From Fistulifera solaris (Eukaryota > Bacillariophyta > Bacillariophyceae > Naviculales > Stauroneidaceae): a stretch of 64,000 nt of DNA. The notes below the pieces were generated by a model that was not told the DNA's origin, did not search any database, and saw only the letters and a program-made list of their open reading frames with translations. The stretch is taken from assembly GCA_030295235.1 (NCBI GenBank), contig AP026164.1, forward strand, positions 186,001 to 250,000, read 5' to 3'. A program made the translations under genes and the position numbers. Shown here piece by piece: positions 1-11,051 of the stretch (its first letter is position 1; each line of letters begins with the position of its first letter).

Positions 1-895
1 CACCAAACCCCACTCGAATCAGTCGCGTGACAGTCACTGTTTACAAATGGGAGAGAGTGAAGCGAATGGAAACGGATGAGATAAAATGTTGAGAAACAGA
101 AACAACGAAAATCGATCCCAACGTACATCCAAATTGTTCCAAAACCTTTCGCACTTGACGATTCTTTCCTTCCGAACAAGTAATCTCTAACCACGTATTC
201 GCACTTTTTTCGTTTCGTTTTCTTCCACGAAGAGGTGCTGAAGCCAGCGCGACTTTCATGGGTCGATACAAGCCGTGATATTGGAGTTGTCGTTGCAAAT
301 ACGGTATTGACACTCGTCCATGAACTCGTACACGATACGTTCGGTGCAAATTGGACATTTCCATTTCTCTCGCGTACATCCCATCGTTCGTGAGTATCAA
401 TAACCCTTCTGTCATCATATCAAGTCGTCCGACGGCTTTGAAATGTTGTTTCGAACCCAACAATCGCTTCAATCGATGCATGACACAAGGACGACCCTGT
501 GGATCCGAGTCGGCTACGAGTTCTCCGGCCATTTTGTGTACTAGTATCACGCGCGTGTTGTTGTTTGTCGTGTTGTTGTTGTCTCGCAGCAACACAGGTT
601 TTCCGTGTGCTTGTAATTGACCCGGGGCGATTTCTTCGGTGATCAGCTGTTGCGGCAAGCGCACGACTTGTCCGAACAATGTCACGTCGCCTTGTACAAT
701 CCATCTTTCGGCTTCACGGCGACTAACACCGGCGGCTTTTGACAACAGTTTGGAAAGTCGGATCGGCTCGGTTCGTTCGCTCGATGCACAGCGTATCATG
801 GAAGGGCATCGTGTGAGAGGAGAAGAGATGATTCGTTTATTTGATTTGTTTGGTTGAGAAAGTAAAGTCCGCGTCAACTGAGACAACCAATTCAT
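1..895 (-). CDS. RsuA/RluB-type pseudouridine synthase (partial, runs off the window)
   Basis: This protein would isomerise a uridine in organellar rRNA to pseudouridine. An S4 RNA-binding segment comes first (PIRLSKLLSKAAGVSRREAE). The catalytic motif GRLDMMTEGLLILTNDG follows, with its Asp, and the family motif GKNRQVRKV comes near the end. The start is the ATG at 895-893; the frame continues upstream but only to a TTG. The first residues (MNWLSQLTRTLLSQ) are basic and amphipathic, which fits a mitochondrial or plastid leader, though the target is not certain. I infer one intron at 126-37 (donor GTACGT, acceptor AAACAG), because splicing restores the family ending FGLTVTRLIRVGFG. The last exon is cut by the window edge at position 1. 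Family assignment is firm; substrate position is not known. Confidence 0.88.
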
Positions 896-1193
896 TTTCA
901 CATACAAGTAAGGAAAAGAATAGATGGATCGTAACAAAGGCAAAGTATGTTTAAGCGACGAACGTCGTCCTTTGTATTGTCAACCGACGAATACCTGGTA
1001 TCAATTCGCTTCGAAAAATGTGGGCATGTGCTTTTTTCACGTGTCCAGAAAATGTGGGCATGTGCTTTTTTCACGTCTCCAGAAAATGTGGGTATGCTGT
1101 GTTTTTGCGTGGACATCATTGTGGTAAAAAGCATAGCCACAACATTATATATAATTAACATCATCGTTTAGATTCATCTAGTCATCATCAAGA
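896..1193. other. divergent promoter spacer
   Basis: This spacer lies between a minus-strand and a plus-strand gene, so it should hold both promoters. It carries one copy of the recurrent 9-mer TACCTGGTA at 992-1000 and the 34-bp tandem repeat listed separately. Confidence 0.5.
1015..1100. repeat. 34-bp tandem repeat, about 2.5 copies
   Basis: Units beginning AAAATGTGGGCATG start at 1015, 1049 and 1083, giving a period of 34 bp. The first two units differ by one base; the third diverges after about 14 bases. No spacers separate the units, so this is not a CRISPR array. It lies about 120 bp upstream of one start codon and 190 bp upstream of the other. Confidence 0.85.
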
Positions 1194-1196
1194 TTG

Positions 1197-3117
1197 TATC
1201 ATTATGGCATGTCAATGAGTGGATCATTCGACCGTTTTGCGGTACCTTTCTCCAAGGGAAAGGAAGAAAATGCCCTCGAGTGTCTTCTATCGGCCATGGC
1301 GGCGCATCGAATTACTCAACAATCCTCATTTCTTTATCAAGAAGAACTACTGATACATGAAATACAATCATCACTTGTTGATTTTACTATTACTTCAAAA
1401 GACTGTTTGCTCGATATGGAACTAATGACTGCCTTACAACACGCCGGTCAACACATTCTACCTTCCTTGACTCCATTCCAATTACATGCCACCGTTCAAC
1501 AAGCCATCGTTTGGGGAGAGTCGAGCGATAATTCTTCAAAAGATAAAGATGGTGGTACCGCGACAGTTTTTACTCTCATTAGTTTGATACTTTTCTGCCA
1601 TGCTCTTCAACAATGTCCCGAAACGATTGTCAAACGACGAGAACGATGGAGGAGTCTGCTGTGGGAGACACTCCATCTGTTTCAATTTCATTCCGGACGC
1701 CAGTCATCTCAAGGAGATCGATCGGTATTTCTGTTTCTGTATCTGTGGATCGATGTTCTCGCGCCGGTGTTGACGCGTGTTTACGATGCATTGGAGAACG
1801 GTATCGATCAAGCGAACTCAGATAATCAGCGAGAAGTACGATTTCGCGTCGCTTGGGTGGCTGCAATGGTTGCCACCACTTCTCACTTGTTATATCAATT
1901 CACTACGCGGCATATCTACCAAAATCAGGACACCGATCCGAATATTGCGACTATTACAGAAAAATTGCTCAATTTGATGCGAGAACACGTGATAGTGAAG
2001 ACGGCAACGTCACTGGAATCTTTGCTGTGCTTTCATCCTTGGAGAAGAAATATTTCTTCGCGGAAAATTTTAACTTGCACAGGACCGTCATTTGAGGCGC
2101 TCCTTGCTGTGTATACGGTCCTTAAAAACGACGATGGTAAGGATGACGATGATGGTGTTGTCGAACGAAATGTAGTTACAAAAGTGCGAGAAGAAATGTG
2201 TTTCGTGGATAGCGAATGGAACCGCACCGGGATAGCGCTGCTGATTGCGTCTTATTGGTGCATGAAGCCGCAAGTTTGGAGTCGGAAATATCAGTGGCGA
2301 CTCTTTTTTTTCTCATGTTGCGTCACTCCTGTTGGTGCACAATAATGGACAGATGGAACAAAATAGCGAGGGCACTCCTAGTGGGCGGATAGCTTACAAA
2401 GACCAGGTTCAACAACTCGGTTTTGAGTTGTTGATTTCTCTGATTCACACTGCAACGAGAGCCTCTTTGAAAATGTCAAATACAGCCTTTGACAAGCCCG
2501 TTTCGCCTCTAGGATTGTTTCAATTGTTGTCGAATCGAGTAGTTGCGAGCAGCCTGTCGAAAGCATCAGATAAATTGCCATCTGCGGGACAAACGTACCA
2601 GCTCATGAAAAATCTTTTGTCGGTTTATACACCTCAGACGCAATATCAACTTGTCAAACATTTGGTGCAGACATGTCCACATCCAGGAATGAAACCGAAG
2701 TTACTCGATCTTTGGCGAGGCTTTATTTCATGGAAAGACCCATGGGCTGTTCAGTCGGTTCTTTCGCATCTGCAACATCAGTATATTGAACGCCTCGCGC
2801 GTGACTATGTGGATCATTCCCATTCGAAACAGGTAATCACCGATGTCGAAGATCTGATTTCCTCTGCTGAGTTGCATGTGGCTGCGTTGGGCTTGATTCT
2901 GATTTGGTTGAAAATGAGACATTTAGAGAAACCTGCCACTTTACTTTCTTCTTTATCGTCACTGGTTCAGATAAAGGGTTTTCTCGAAGCCACCTTTGAA
3001 AGCTGGACACTAGAGACTCCCAGACAACGACAAGACCCTCCTACAGAAAGCTTTCGGCTCTATTTACTCCACGACACCGTTTGCTTAGCTATCGAGTTGC
3101 TATCAACGAACAATTGA
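1197..3117 (+). CDS. glomulin/ALF4-like helical-repeat protein (tentative)
   Basis: This is a leucine-rich all-helical protein of about 640 residues without transmembrane segments. The segment LVQTCPHPGMKPKLLDLWRG resembles the conserved stretch of the glomulin/ALF4/Ybp2 family, which binds cullin-RING ligase parts. That assignment is tentative because nothing else is diagnostic. The reading frame changes once, at an eight-T run (2304-2311). Reading with one T fewer gives an uninterrupted protein (QWRLFFSHVASLLLVHNN), so I treat both halves as one gene with a probable assembly indel. A short intron there is the alternative. The first in-frame ATG is near 1203 (MSMSG) or slightly upstream; the exact start is uncertain. 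Confidence 0.6.
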
Positions 3118-3161
3118 AATCTTGTTGTACAAATAACTACTTCTCCGTATAAACTACTTAT

Positions 3162-4604
3162 TTAGACTTCCATCTTTTCTTTCGAATGAGACGCAACGAT
3201 AGATGATGCCATCGATTGTTCTAGGGAACGTTGATCCAGAGAATAGTGGTTGAGCTTGGACAAAGCATCTGCTAGAACAGAACCGTCGGATGAAGATGTT
3301 CCTGTCGAAAACCCTGAAGAAGATGCCGATGACGAAGCTAAAGACACATCCGACGACGGAGAGTGGTTCAGAGATGATGCGACCGAAGGGGAAATTGCTG
3401 TCTCAACCGTCACGGCACGTGCAACGCGATTCTCTTCTGTAGCAAAAAAGCCTGACATCGGACTTGACTCTACGCGCTGATCTGTTGTGACCACACGGAT
3501 TGTTTTCATCCACTCGGTTACTGCGGAAGCAGCGTTCGCCTTGCTATCGATAAAAGAAGAACTCATGTCGACATTGAATAAATCCACGCTATCGTCGCTT
3601 TTATCTTCGAATACGAATTCGTCCACGGAATCATTTTCGTCATCTGCTTTAATAAATGCAGCAGCCGATTTGGTGATGTTCCGACGTATATGTGACAGAG
3701 TGCGTTGGGGCTGAGACCATTTCGTCTTGTAGTTCTCCGATAAGAAACGCCGATACGGGGAAAGACAGTGCTCGGAGGCAGCGGTAGAAAATGGTGACCC
3801 AGAAATACTAGAAATCCGCCCAATTGACTCTAGATGACTCCCATTCTCCAAAGTGTTGGCCCCGGGGTTCCTAGCATTCGTGGAAGCTATAGACGCGTCG
3901 CGATGATGCCGATTGAACAGGACTAAACGTTGATTCTCAATGTATCCCCGGTCCTTATGATGTTGGATCAGCATGTAGACTATTCCCAGCAAAATTGTAC
4001 CACTGGTGCACATTAAGATGATGTCGAGCGTTGAAATGAGTGGAACCGACAGCGTATCGGATTCATTCTGATCAAGCGTATTGTTGGTATTAGAAGCCAC
4101 TGGGCGAACCAGCACAGTCGAGGCCGAGCCCAAGACGGGATCGGAGCTGATGAGGAACAAAAAGTGCCCAAGAGATCCATGTTGAGCCAAACTGGACTCC
4201 AAAAGTTGGCCTAGTTGTCCTTGCAGCTGATCGTCTGTACGGTTCAAGAAGGTAACACCGGTGATGACAAACTGTACACGAGTCGACCCGGATTCGGAAT
4301 TATTCGCTGAATTCAATTCAAGGTGTATAATGTCTTGTATCACAACCTCGTTGTCATAAAAGTCTTGTGTTCCCTCTTTTGATTGTTGCAACGTCAAAGT
4401 GTTGACAATGGCATCTTCTAAAGAGTGAAGAGCTTGCTTATTCATCTCACCGCGTACTGGTCGCAGAAGCATGCGATGCGGCAATGAAGAAATGAAGCGT
4501 TCTTCTGCTTGCTCACTCAGATGAAGACGAATGCTCGCAAAAGCAAGCCAGAATAGAAGAATGATGCTCATGGTGAACAAGGTTTTGTTATCCTTTCCTT
4601 CCAT
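3162..4604 (-). CDS. membrane protein with Ser-rich tail, unknown function
   Basis: I do not recognise this 480-residue protein. The start is the ATG at 4604-4602. Residues 8-30 form a hydrophobic signal anchor (TMSIILLFWLAFASIRL). A lumenal or extracellular stretch of about 160 residues follows, then a second membrane span near residues 195-215 (IILMCTSGTILLGIVYML). The last 250 residues are hydrophilic, rich in Ser and Asp, and look disordered and cytosolic. Such a type of topology suits a cell-surface or endomembrane receptor-like protein, but no domain is identifiable. Its 3' end lies 44 bp from the stop of the convergent upstream gene. Confidence 0.75.
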   Translation of the reverse strand: MEGKDNKTLFTMSIILLFWLAFASIRLHLSEQAEERFISSLPHRMLLRPVRGEMNKQALHSLEDAIVNTLTLQQSKEGTQDFYDNEVVIQDIIHLELNSANNSESGSTRVQFVITGVTFLNRTDDQLQGQLGQLLESSLAQHGSLGHFLFLISSDPVLGSASTVLVRPVASNTNNTLDQNESDTLSVPLISTLDIILMCTSGTILLGIVYMLIQHHKDRGYIENQRLVLFNRHHRDASIASTNARNPGANTLENGSHLESIGRISSISGSPFSTAASEHCLSPYRRFLSENYKTKWSQPQRTLSHIRRNITKSAAAFIKADDENDSVDEFVFEDKSDDSVDLFNVDMSSSFIDSKANAASAVTEWMKTIRVVTTDQRVESSPMSGFFATEENRVARAVTVETAISPSVASSLNHSPSSDVSLASSSASSSGFSTGTSSSDGSVLADALSKLNHYSLDQRSLEQSMASSIVASHSKEKMEV

Positions 4605-5049
4605 TTTCTCCGCCAAAAGCGGACGAATGCTTGTCGGTCAAAATGAAAGAAGCATCATCGCATTGCTCAACACCAGTCATCCATACTCAAGCTTGAGTTC
4701 AAACATGAAGAATGGAAACACATGAATGCTATCATCGTGGAAACTCCTTCTTTTAAGGATTTTTGTGCGCTTTTGATTTTCGTCGCCATCAAGTCATCGT
4801 CCATCGTCCAGCGAATTCGAGTCACGAACGGACGAGACCTTTCTTTCTGATGTGGCGATGTGACATAGAAAGACATTCGTTTTCTTTTTGAGACAAAGGA
4901 CAGACGCCCACGATTTTTGACCCATTTAGTAAAGCGGTAAACCGTTTCATCGACCGCAACCCAACAACAACAACAACAACAACATCTTCGTTTGCAACAA
5001 ACAGAGTCTTTCTCGTTTACTTTCCATTTGCAAATAAAATCTTGAAAAG
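4605..5049. other. divergent promoter region of the membrane protein and RPL11
   Basis: This spacer holds the RPL11 5' leader. A (CAA)n microsatellite lies at about 4966-4983 and a TTTTCTTTTTG pyrimidine stretch near 4880. An open frame runs through it on the minus strand, but it is low complexity and overlaps RPL11. Confidence 0.5.
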
Positions 5050-5583
5050 ATGGCGGAAACAAAAGCAAACCCAATGCGAGACATCAAAGTTGATAAGATG
5101 GTTATCAACTGCTGCGTCGGTGAATCGGGTGATCGATTGACCCGCGCCGCTCGTGTGTTGGAACAGCTCACGGGTCAGCAGCCCGTCTTCTCCAAGGCCC
5201 GTTACACCCTCCGATCTTTCGGTATCCGTCGTAACGAGAAGATCGCTGTGCATGTAACAGTCCGCGGTGAGAAGGCTCTCGAAATTTTGGAGCGTGGTCT
5301 GAAGGTCAAGGAGTACGAATTGCTCGACAAGAATTTCTCCGAGACGGGAAACTTTGGCTTTGGAATCAATGAGCACATCGATTTGGGTATCAAGTACGAT
5401 CCCACAACAGGTATTTACGGAATGGACTTCTTCGTCTGCCTGAACCGACCGGGAACTCGAGTTTCGCGACGCAAGATCCAACAAACGCGCATGGGCAAGA
5501 ATCACAAGATTACCAAGCAAGATGCCATCAAATGGTTCCAAGACAAGTTTGAGGGTGTTGTACTTGCGAATGCCGCAGCTTAA
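5050..5583 (+). CDS. RPL11: 60S ribosomal protein L11 (uL5)
   Basis: The 177-residue product is a full-length eukaryotic uL5, the cytosolic large-subunit protein that contacts 5S rRNA and the central protuberance. Family segments are plain: [20 protein letters not shown] at the N-terminus, [19 protein letters not shown], the [18 protein letters not shown] block, and [14 protein letters not shown]. There is no leader peptide, which fits a cytosolic ribosome. Start context is AAAAGATGG. It is uninterrupted by introns and its codon use looks biased, as expected for a highly expressed gene. The identification is safe. Confidence 0.98.
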   Translation: MAETKANPMRDIKVDKMVINCCVGESGDRLTRAARVLEQLTGQQPVFSKARYTLRSFGIRRNEKIAVHVTVRGEKALEILERGLKVKEYELLDKNFSETGNFGFGINEHIDLGIKYDPTTGIYGMDFFVCLNRPGTRVSRRKIQQTRMGKNHKITKQDAIKWFQDKFEGVVLANAAA

Positions 5584-5916
5584 AATACATTTATATAGTT
5601 GAATCTGCTGAGGTCATGATATGTGTGTGTTTGTAGCCGTCGTCTCTAGAGTTGCTTGTAGCCTACCTGGTAGCAATGTCTTCCATCCTCTAGTACTGAC
5701 GCTCTTAAGAGCAACTAGAGCAACAGCAACAAATTTATAAACGCAGGACAGGTTGCGAAGATGAGATGCTGAACAGGCAAGCATAAGCATCGCTTTGTTC
5801 CTTCAAACGGAAATCGGTTTATCCCTAATAATAGTCAACCGGAATCGGATTCGATATCCCTTGTGTGAAACCCAAATCCAACGTATATAGTTGTTGTGAA
5901 AACATTGATGTCGCGG
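5584..5916. other. spacer between RPL11 and tRNA-Leu
   Basis: This holds the RPL11 3' region. The 9-mer TACCTGGTA occurs at 5664-5672. I see no coding sequence. Confidence 0.4.
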
Positions 5917-6000
5917 GCTAGTTTGTTCGAGTGGTCTAAGAAGGCAGTCTTAAGATCTGTTCCTCGCATGAGGGCGTGGGTTCGAACCCCACAGCTAGCA
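5917..6000 (+). tRNA. tRNA-Leu, anticodon TAA
   Basis: The 84-nt sequence folds as a class II tRNA. The acceptor stem is 5917-5923 with 5993-5999, and the discriminator base is A6000. The D arm has a TTC/GAA stem and a GTGGTCTAA loop. The anticodon loop is CTTAAGA with TAA at 5951-5953. The long variable arm is CCTC/GAGG. The T arm is GTGGG-TTCGAAC-CCCAC. The long variable arm plus TAA makes it leucine. A run of four T at 6001-6004 is the expected RNA polymerase III terminator. The pair closing the anticodon loop (T5948 with T5956) is a mismatch. There is no intron, and CCA is not encoded. Confidence 0.93.
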
Positions 6001-7117
6001 TTTTGCTGATTGGACCCATTAGGGTTAATCTCATATGCCGAATACGGGGCATTAAGGTTTAATGCGGTGACTGAATTTTGTTTCAGTTCCGAGTAGTACT
6101 GTACAACAAAGCTGTCGCAACAATCGCATTTTTGTTGTTATTGCTCGGATAATCAGCCATGTGATGAACTTGGGTGACTTGCTCATGCGCATTAGTAGCG
6201 CAGAAAGCCTGTGTGTGTTTTGATGCGGAAAGGACGAAAGATTTGTTTTTGCTTGCTATAAAGAGGGGTGTCGACAGGGAAGGTGACTGTGGGTTCGTTG
6301 CAAGATACGCGTCGACATCCGGATTGTGCGCTCTTTAAAACTATACTTCAAACCTTGAGAATATCTGGAGCAATACAACCAGATACAAAGCTTCAGTGGC
6401 CAGTTTGATTATTTAAGTCGTGTCATATTACGGAGCTCGACCTAGAAACGACAATAAATCAGACGGCAATAATGATAACATCGGAGGCAATTTAGTTGTT
6501 AATGTCAGGATTGATGAATAAGATTGCAATAGAAACAACAGCGGAAGGCCTCTGAGCGGCAGTGCAAGGACGAAACACTGAATCGAACAAAATATAATAT
6601 GCCGTTATCGCTGCTCTGATCAGGCTGCGTCACATAGATTTATACCAGACTCGTAAATCGATCAGATCATTGACAACGATTCTTGTCGTCAACTTGGAAA
6701 ACTTCCTGCAAACAATCGACCTCTGACTCCTTTCACTGCATATTGTGTTGACTCGTCGGGACTGCTAAGGAAACGGACGACTTTATGAATTTGCTCGGAA
6801 AGGCACACACCATAAACGTCGAAAACGCTAGAAAAGTGGGAATGATCCAACAAACAAGAGATGATGAAAACGGTCCTACTCACGATTTAAAGTAGGCTCC
6901 GTAGGTGTGGCGAGCCAAGTTACTAAAGGAAGATCAGCACAATGCTAGCTTAATTTTCGAATGAAAATAATTGGACGCACGATATGGCGTTTCTCATGCC
7001 TCGGGCTCTCGTTCGCTTGTGTGTAAACCGTTCCGCGGAATCGCCGTTATAAGGCAAAGATGATCTAATATTATTAAAATTATAGCGTAGAAAGGACATT
7101 CCTATTTACTCAGTTTT
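6001..7117. other. 1.1-kb gene-free stretch
   Basis: After the tRNA terminator I see no supported gene. Short open frames here lack recognisable sequence. A tRNA A-box-like string near 6190-6215 has no matching B box or cloverleaf. Confidence 0.4.
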
Positions 7118-8964
7118 TTACTTCTTAAATCGGTTGCGGATAAATCGAGAAACTCTTGCACGGGTGTTTGCAAAGCCACTTCCAGTCTGCTTTACCACTT
7201 TGGAACCTGTCTCTTTGACACGAGTTCCAGTTAGTTGTACGGACGCGCCAAGCTGCCGCCGGTAGCTTCCTTTGTAGCGTGCTAACTCTTCTTCTTTCTG
7301 TCGTAGCTCATTTTCAAGGCTCGCCACCTTTCCCCTCAAACTAATGATCTCATCACCTTGTTGGGCAACAATTAACCTGTAGCGTGCTTCTGATGCTGTT
7401 CTTTCTTTCTCTAACTCCTCTTTCTGCTTCGTCACGTCCCGTAGTAACGACTGAAGCTGCACACTGTTCGCTTTCGCTGCTTGCAACTCTGATTGCAGCT
7501 TCGTATTGCTGTTTCGTACTTCGTCGAGCTGCCTGTCGTACTTCTTCTTCAACGTGGTTCTCTGCTCGCGCGATTCGCGTAGAGCCCCTGCCACAACGCC
7601 GTGAGCTCTGCACGGATATTATCATATCGCTTCTTCATTTGCTCTGTTTTTAATTTCCTTATTCGTTGCTCTTCCTTGAGCTCAAATTCTAATCTCCCCT
7701 TCTCCGATTGAAAATCTAACCGTTCCTCACGTAGTTGACTCTCCACCACTCGAATCTTGGCTTGCTCTTCCGCGATCTGAGCTTCTAACTCTGCCTTCTC
7801 CTCTTCAAACTGCTTCAATTCCCGGGCCAATCGATCGGTCAGCTTCTTGACCTTAATTTGTTCTTCGAGGAGCTTGTCCTTCAAATCTGCTTCTGTTTTC
7901 TGATATAGCTTTTCTGCTTCCTTCAAATACATTTCCACCTGTTCTAAGCGTGCTTTGGTTTCGCCTATTTCATCTTGCATTTCCTTCGTCACTTCCTTAA
8001 TCGCTTGGCGTTCGCGATCCAACGCTCGCTGCGATTCTTCCAAGGCAGCACGCTGATCTTCCAACCGGGTCCTCAAGGATTCGCGTTCCTTGTTATAGGC
8101 TTCTTGCGTCTTTTTCAATTCCTTTTCCGCAGCTTCTACCAGTAATTCCTGCTGCTTCAGTTGTTGCTCAACCTTGAGTCGATCGTTCATGAATTTGTTT
8201 TTCTCGGCATCCCACTGCGATTGAATTTCGGAAAGGCGTTTCTTCTCACGATCGACCGTTTTTTGCAATTCGTCTTTTTCTTTTTGAAATTCCATCTGTT
8301 GGAACTCCAGAGTGTCTTCAACCGATAGCAATCGTTCCCGAAGCTCTTCGGCGCGGTTCTTTTCCGATTTGAGTTGATTTTGCAATGCCGGCAGCTGTCC
8401 TTGAAGAATCGAAACTTCACGCTCCAATTTCTCTTGCTGCTCGGATTGTTCGGCCAGAATCTCGTCTTTGTCTTGCAGTTGATTCAAATACTGTTCCAAT
8501 TTCTCACGTATCGTCGTCCGCTCTCGAGCCGCTTGTTGTTGTCCTTGTTGCAATGCGGCTTCTTTCGTGGCCAATTCGCGCCTCAATCGAATCAACTCGC
8601 CCTCTAATGTTTCGACTCCGGTATTGACTTTTTCCGATTCTTCCAGTAATTCTTCGTAACGAAAAGCAGGAGGCGGTGTATCCGGAGGTTTGGGGGCAAA
8701 CTTGAACAAACTAGCGAGAGGATTGTCGTTCAAAGTCTTGTCGGGTTGACCCGGCGGGGGAACGGGTGTCATACTTCCATTGATTTGCGACTCTTCCACA
8801 ACACTCGCTTCTTCTGCTTCTTCTGTCGCTAATAGAAAGGGGTTTTGGCGATGAAAGGCGCGATGGCTAGAGGAAGGTAGAAACGCTAGGCAGACACGGT
8901 TTGGGAGGATGAGGGCAAGCAATACCCATTTTATGAGCAGAAACTTGTCTTTGCGCAGCGACAT
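7118..8964 (-). CDS. plastid-targeted long coiled-coil protein
   Basis: The product is about 610 residues. Residues 1-28 are a signal peptide ending CLA-FLPSS, a heterokont plastid cleavage style, followed by a Ser/His/Arg-rich transit stretch. From about residue 100 the protein is almost unbroken heptad coiled coil, rich in Glu, Gln, Lys and Leu. A basic tail ends at RFIRNRFKK. Such proteins can act as plastid scaffold, nucleoid or envelope-tether proteins, but I cannot name the family. The frame changes once at a four-C run (7585-7588 on the plus strand). One added base gives an uninterrupted coiled coil, so a one-base assembly deletion is likely. The start is the ATG at 8964-8962. Confidence 0.75.
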
Positions 8965-9439
8965 TTCTTCGTTTCGTTGTTAGTTATGGTCTTGGGCTAT
9001 CAGATTGTGTATTTGGTTTCATAAAATAATGAATAGTGGCGTCCTTAACGGAATGCTTTTGAAATGCGACGAAGGAGCGCGTACCAGGTATCATCATCAT
9101 GTTGAACGTTTGCGTCGCGTGACTGATTCATAGTTGGTTGGAGGTTGAATCGCGAGTGAGTTGCAGTCGCGTCCAAGCGGGACCCACTCAATTATTTCTG
9201 TCCATCCGCGACCCGATCGACCCCATTGAAGACACATACACCAAAGAATTTTTTGTAAGAGCAAGTTTGGCTTCATCGATCCGAAAATCCATTTTCCGAG
9301 TTGCTGCAACCTGCAACAACCATAATAATCACGATATTGTTGAAGCGAATTCGCCTCCTTCTGTTAACAACTTTGAAAGAAGAACCTCAACGTGTAATTG
9401 GAAATAGAATTGCCTTTTCTTGTCCGCTCAACATCAACC
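8965..9439. other. divergent promoter spacer
   Basis: This spacer separates the coiled-coil gene and the PPR gene, which point away from each other. It contains the 9-mer TACCAGGTA at 9082-9090 and a half copy of the palindromic motif (CGTGACTG) near 9116-9123. No coding sequence is supported. Confidence 0.45.
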
Positions 9440-11051
9440 ATGAAACAATCACTGCTGCGCGGCTCAGCGCTGCTTCTACTACTGCAACAAGTCGCTTGCT
9501 TTACTGCATTCCCGACGCCATCTCGATTCGTCACTTCTCAATCACTCGCTATCGCCGCTCCCTCATCCTTTCGAAACGGAACGCAATCCAGCGACGATGT
9601 ACGTTCGATGCAGATTACTAACTTTCAAGAAATGAACCGATGGGCGGATGCGATTGAATCGGCTCCAACAGCACAACTTGCCGTTCAAGCTGCCACCTTT
9701 GTCGAACAGATACAGCAACAAGAGAGTGATGTTATCTCTTTCAATACTGCACTGAAAGGATGGGCGCGATGTGGACAGCGTCTCACGGAATTGCGTCACC
9801 ATCACATGGCGCCGCGCGGAGATGCCGGACACACGGTCAACTGGGACCTTTTGGAAACCAAAGGGATTCACGACAAATTCGCCATTTATACGCCGCGTGA
9901 TGCGGTCGAACATGCCAGTGCCTTACTGGAGAGTCATGCGGACAAAGTTCCGGCAAATGCACAATCGTACAATATTGTCATGGATGCCTGGTCCAAACTC
10001 AAGAACACACCGGATGCCGTTGATAAAATTCACAAATTGTTGAAAAGACACCGGAACCGGATGTTTTCGCCTACAACTCATTGATCGAAGCGTATTCGAG
10101 CTCGTCGACGGAAGAAGGCCTGGAAAAAGCCGTCAACGTTTTCAACAAATTGCCCATGGAACCGAATTCACACACTTACAATTCGGTATTGCACGCATAC
10201 AGCAAACGAGCTTCCATCGACTATCTCCAAGCCAAAGAATGTGCTCTCGCAGCAGAAAAGCTATTGAGTGAAGCGGCGAAGAGTCAGAAAGCCGACGTCA
10301 TGTCGTATACGTCGGTCATGGAATGTTGGTCTCGTGTCAACGACGGTGCGAGTCATGCCGAAGCCATTTTGGAACGCTTCAAGGCGACTGTCAAGCCGAG
10401 CGTTTATACTTACAATGTCTTAATGCAAGCCTATAGGCGACCGAATAATGTCAAGAAAGCTAAAGCATTAATCGAGCAGTTGCTCGCGGCTGTGGAAAAG
10501 CCGATGAAATCACAAGACGTCAAGGCCAACGCTATTGTATGCACCACGTACTTGTCTGTTTTAAAAAACTCCCGGACGGACTCACAAGCTGTTGATGCGT
10601 TACGACTGATTCAACGCATGAATGAGCTGTCTGTCTCGCACCCAGCCATCACACCCTCGTTGGTCACCTACAATGCTGCCCTTGAGGTCTGTGCCCAGGT
10701 TCCGGAATCAAAAGGCACGTCACAGCTGGTGGCTTTAAAGATATCGTTTGCTTTACTAAAGAGTTTGGAGCAGCACAAGGTATTAAAACCAAATAATATC
10801 ACGTACAACACATTGTTGAGGGCCATTTCGAGTCTTTTACCAATGGGGAGTCAGGAGAGGGATCAAGTTTCGAAGGCTCTTTTGAAAAGGCCAAGGCAGC
10901 CGGACAGGTCGATACTTACACTTTGAAAAATTTGCAGAGAGCTGCATCAGTTGCGTTATATGCAGACGTAGTGGCAGAAATGGAAGGAGGAACGCACTTT
11001 TCCGCGGATAGTCCAATTCCAGCGAGCTGGTCTCGAAATGTTCGATTATAA
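9440..11051 (+). CDS. pentatricopeptide repeat protein, probably plastid-targeted
   Basis: This is an organellar RNA-binding PPR protein of about 535 residues. The ATG at 9440 opens a hydrophobic signal peptide with a poly-Leu core that ends ACFTAFP, a plastid-type site. At least seven PPR motifs are visible by their first-helix consensus: VISFNTALKGWARCG, AQSYNIVMDAWSKL, DVFAYNSLIEAYSS, SHTYNSVLHAYSKR, VMSYTSVMECWSR, VYTYNVLMQAYRR, LVTYNAALEVCAQ and ITYNTLLRAISS. The frame slips twice, at an A4 run (10043-10046) and a T4 run (10880-10883). Adding one base at each restores PDVFAYNSL and ALFEKAKAAGQVDTYTLK, so both are probable assembly deletions. The true stop is then the TAA at 11049-11051. 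RNA target unknown. Confidence 0.85.

Noticed and set aside
1015-1100. CRISPR-like array
   Set aside because: Units are directly adjacent with no spacers, and the DNA is eukaryotic.
4667-5074. Minus-strand open frame of 135 codons upstream of RPL11
   Set aside because: It is low complexity through the CAA repeat, overlaps the RPL11 start, and has no family features.
6185-6225. Second tRNA gene
   Set aside because: An A-box-like string is present but there is no B box, T arm or acceptor pairing.
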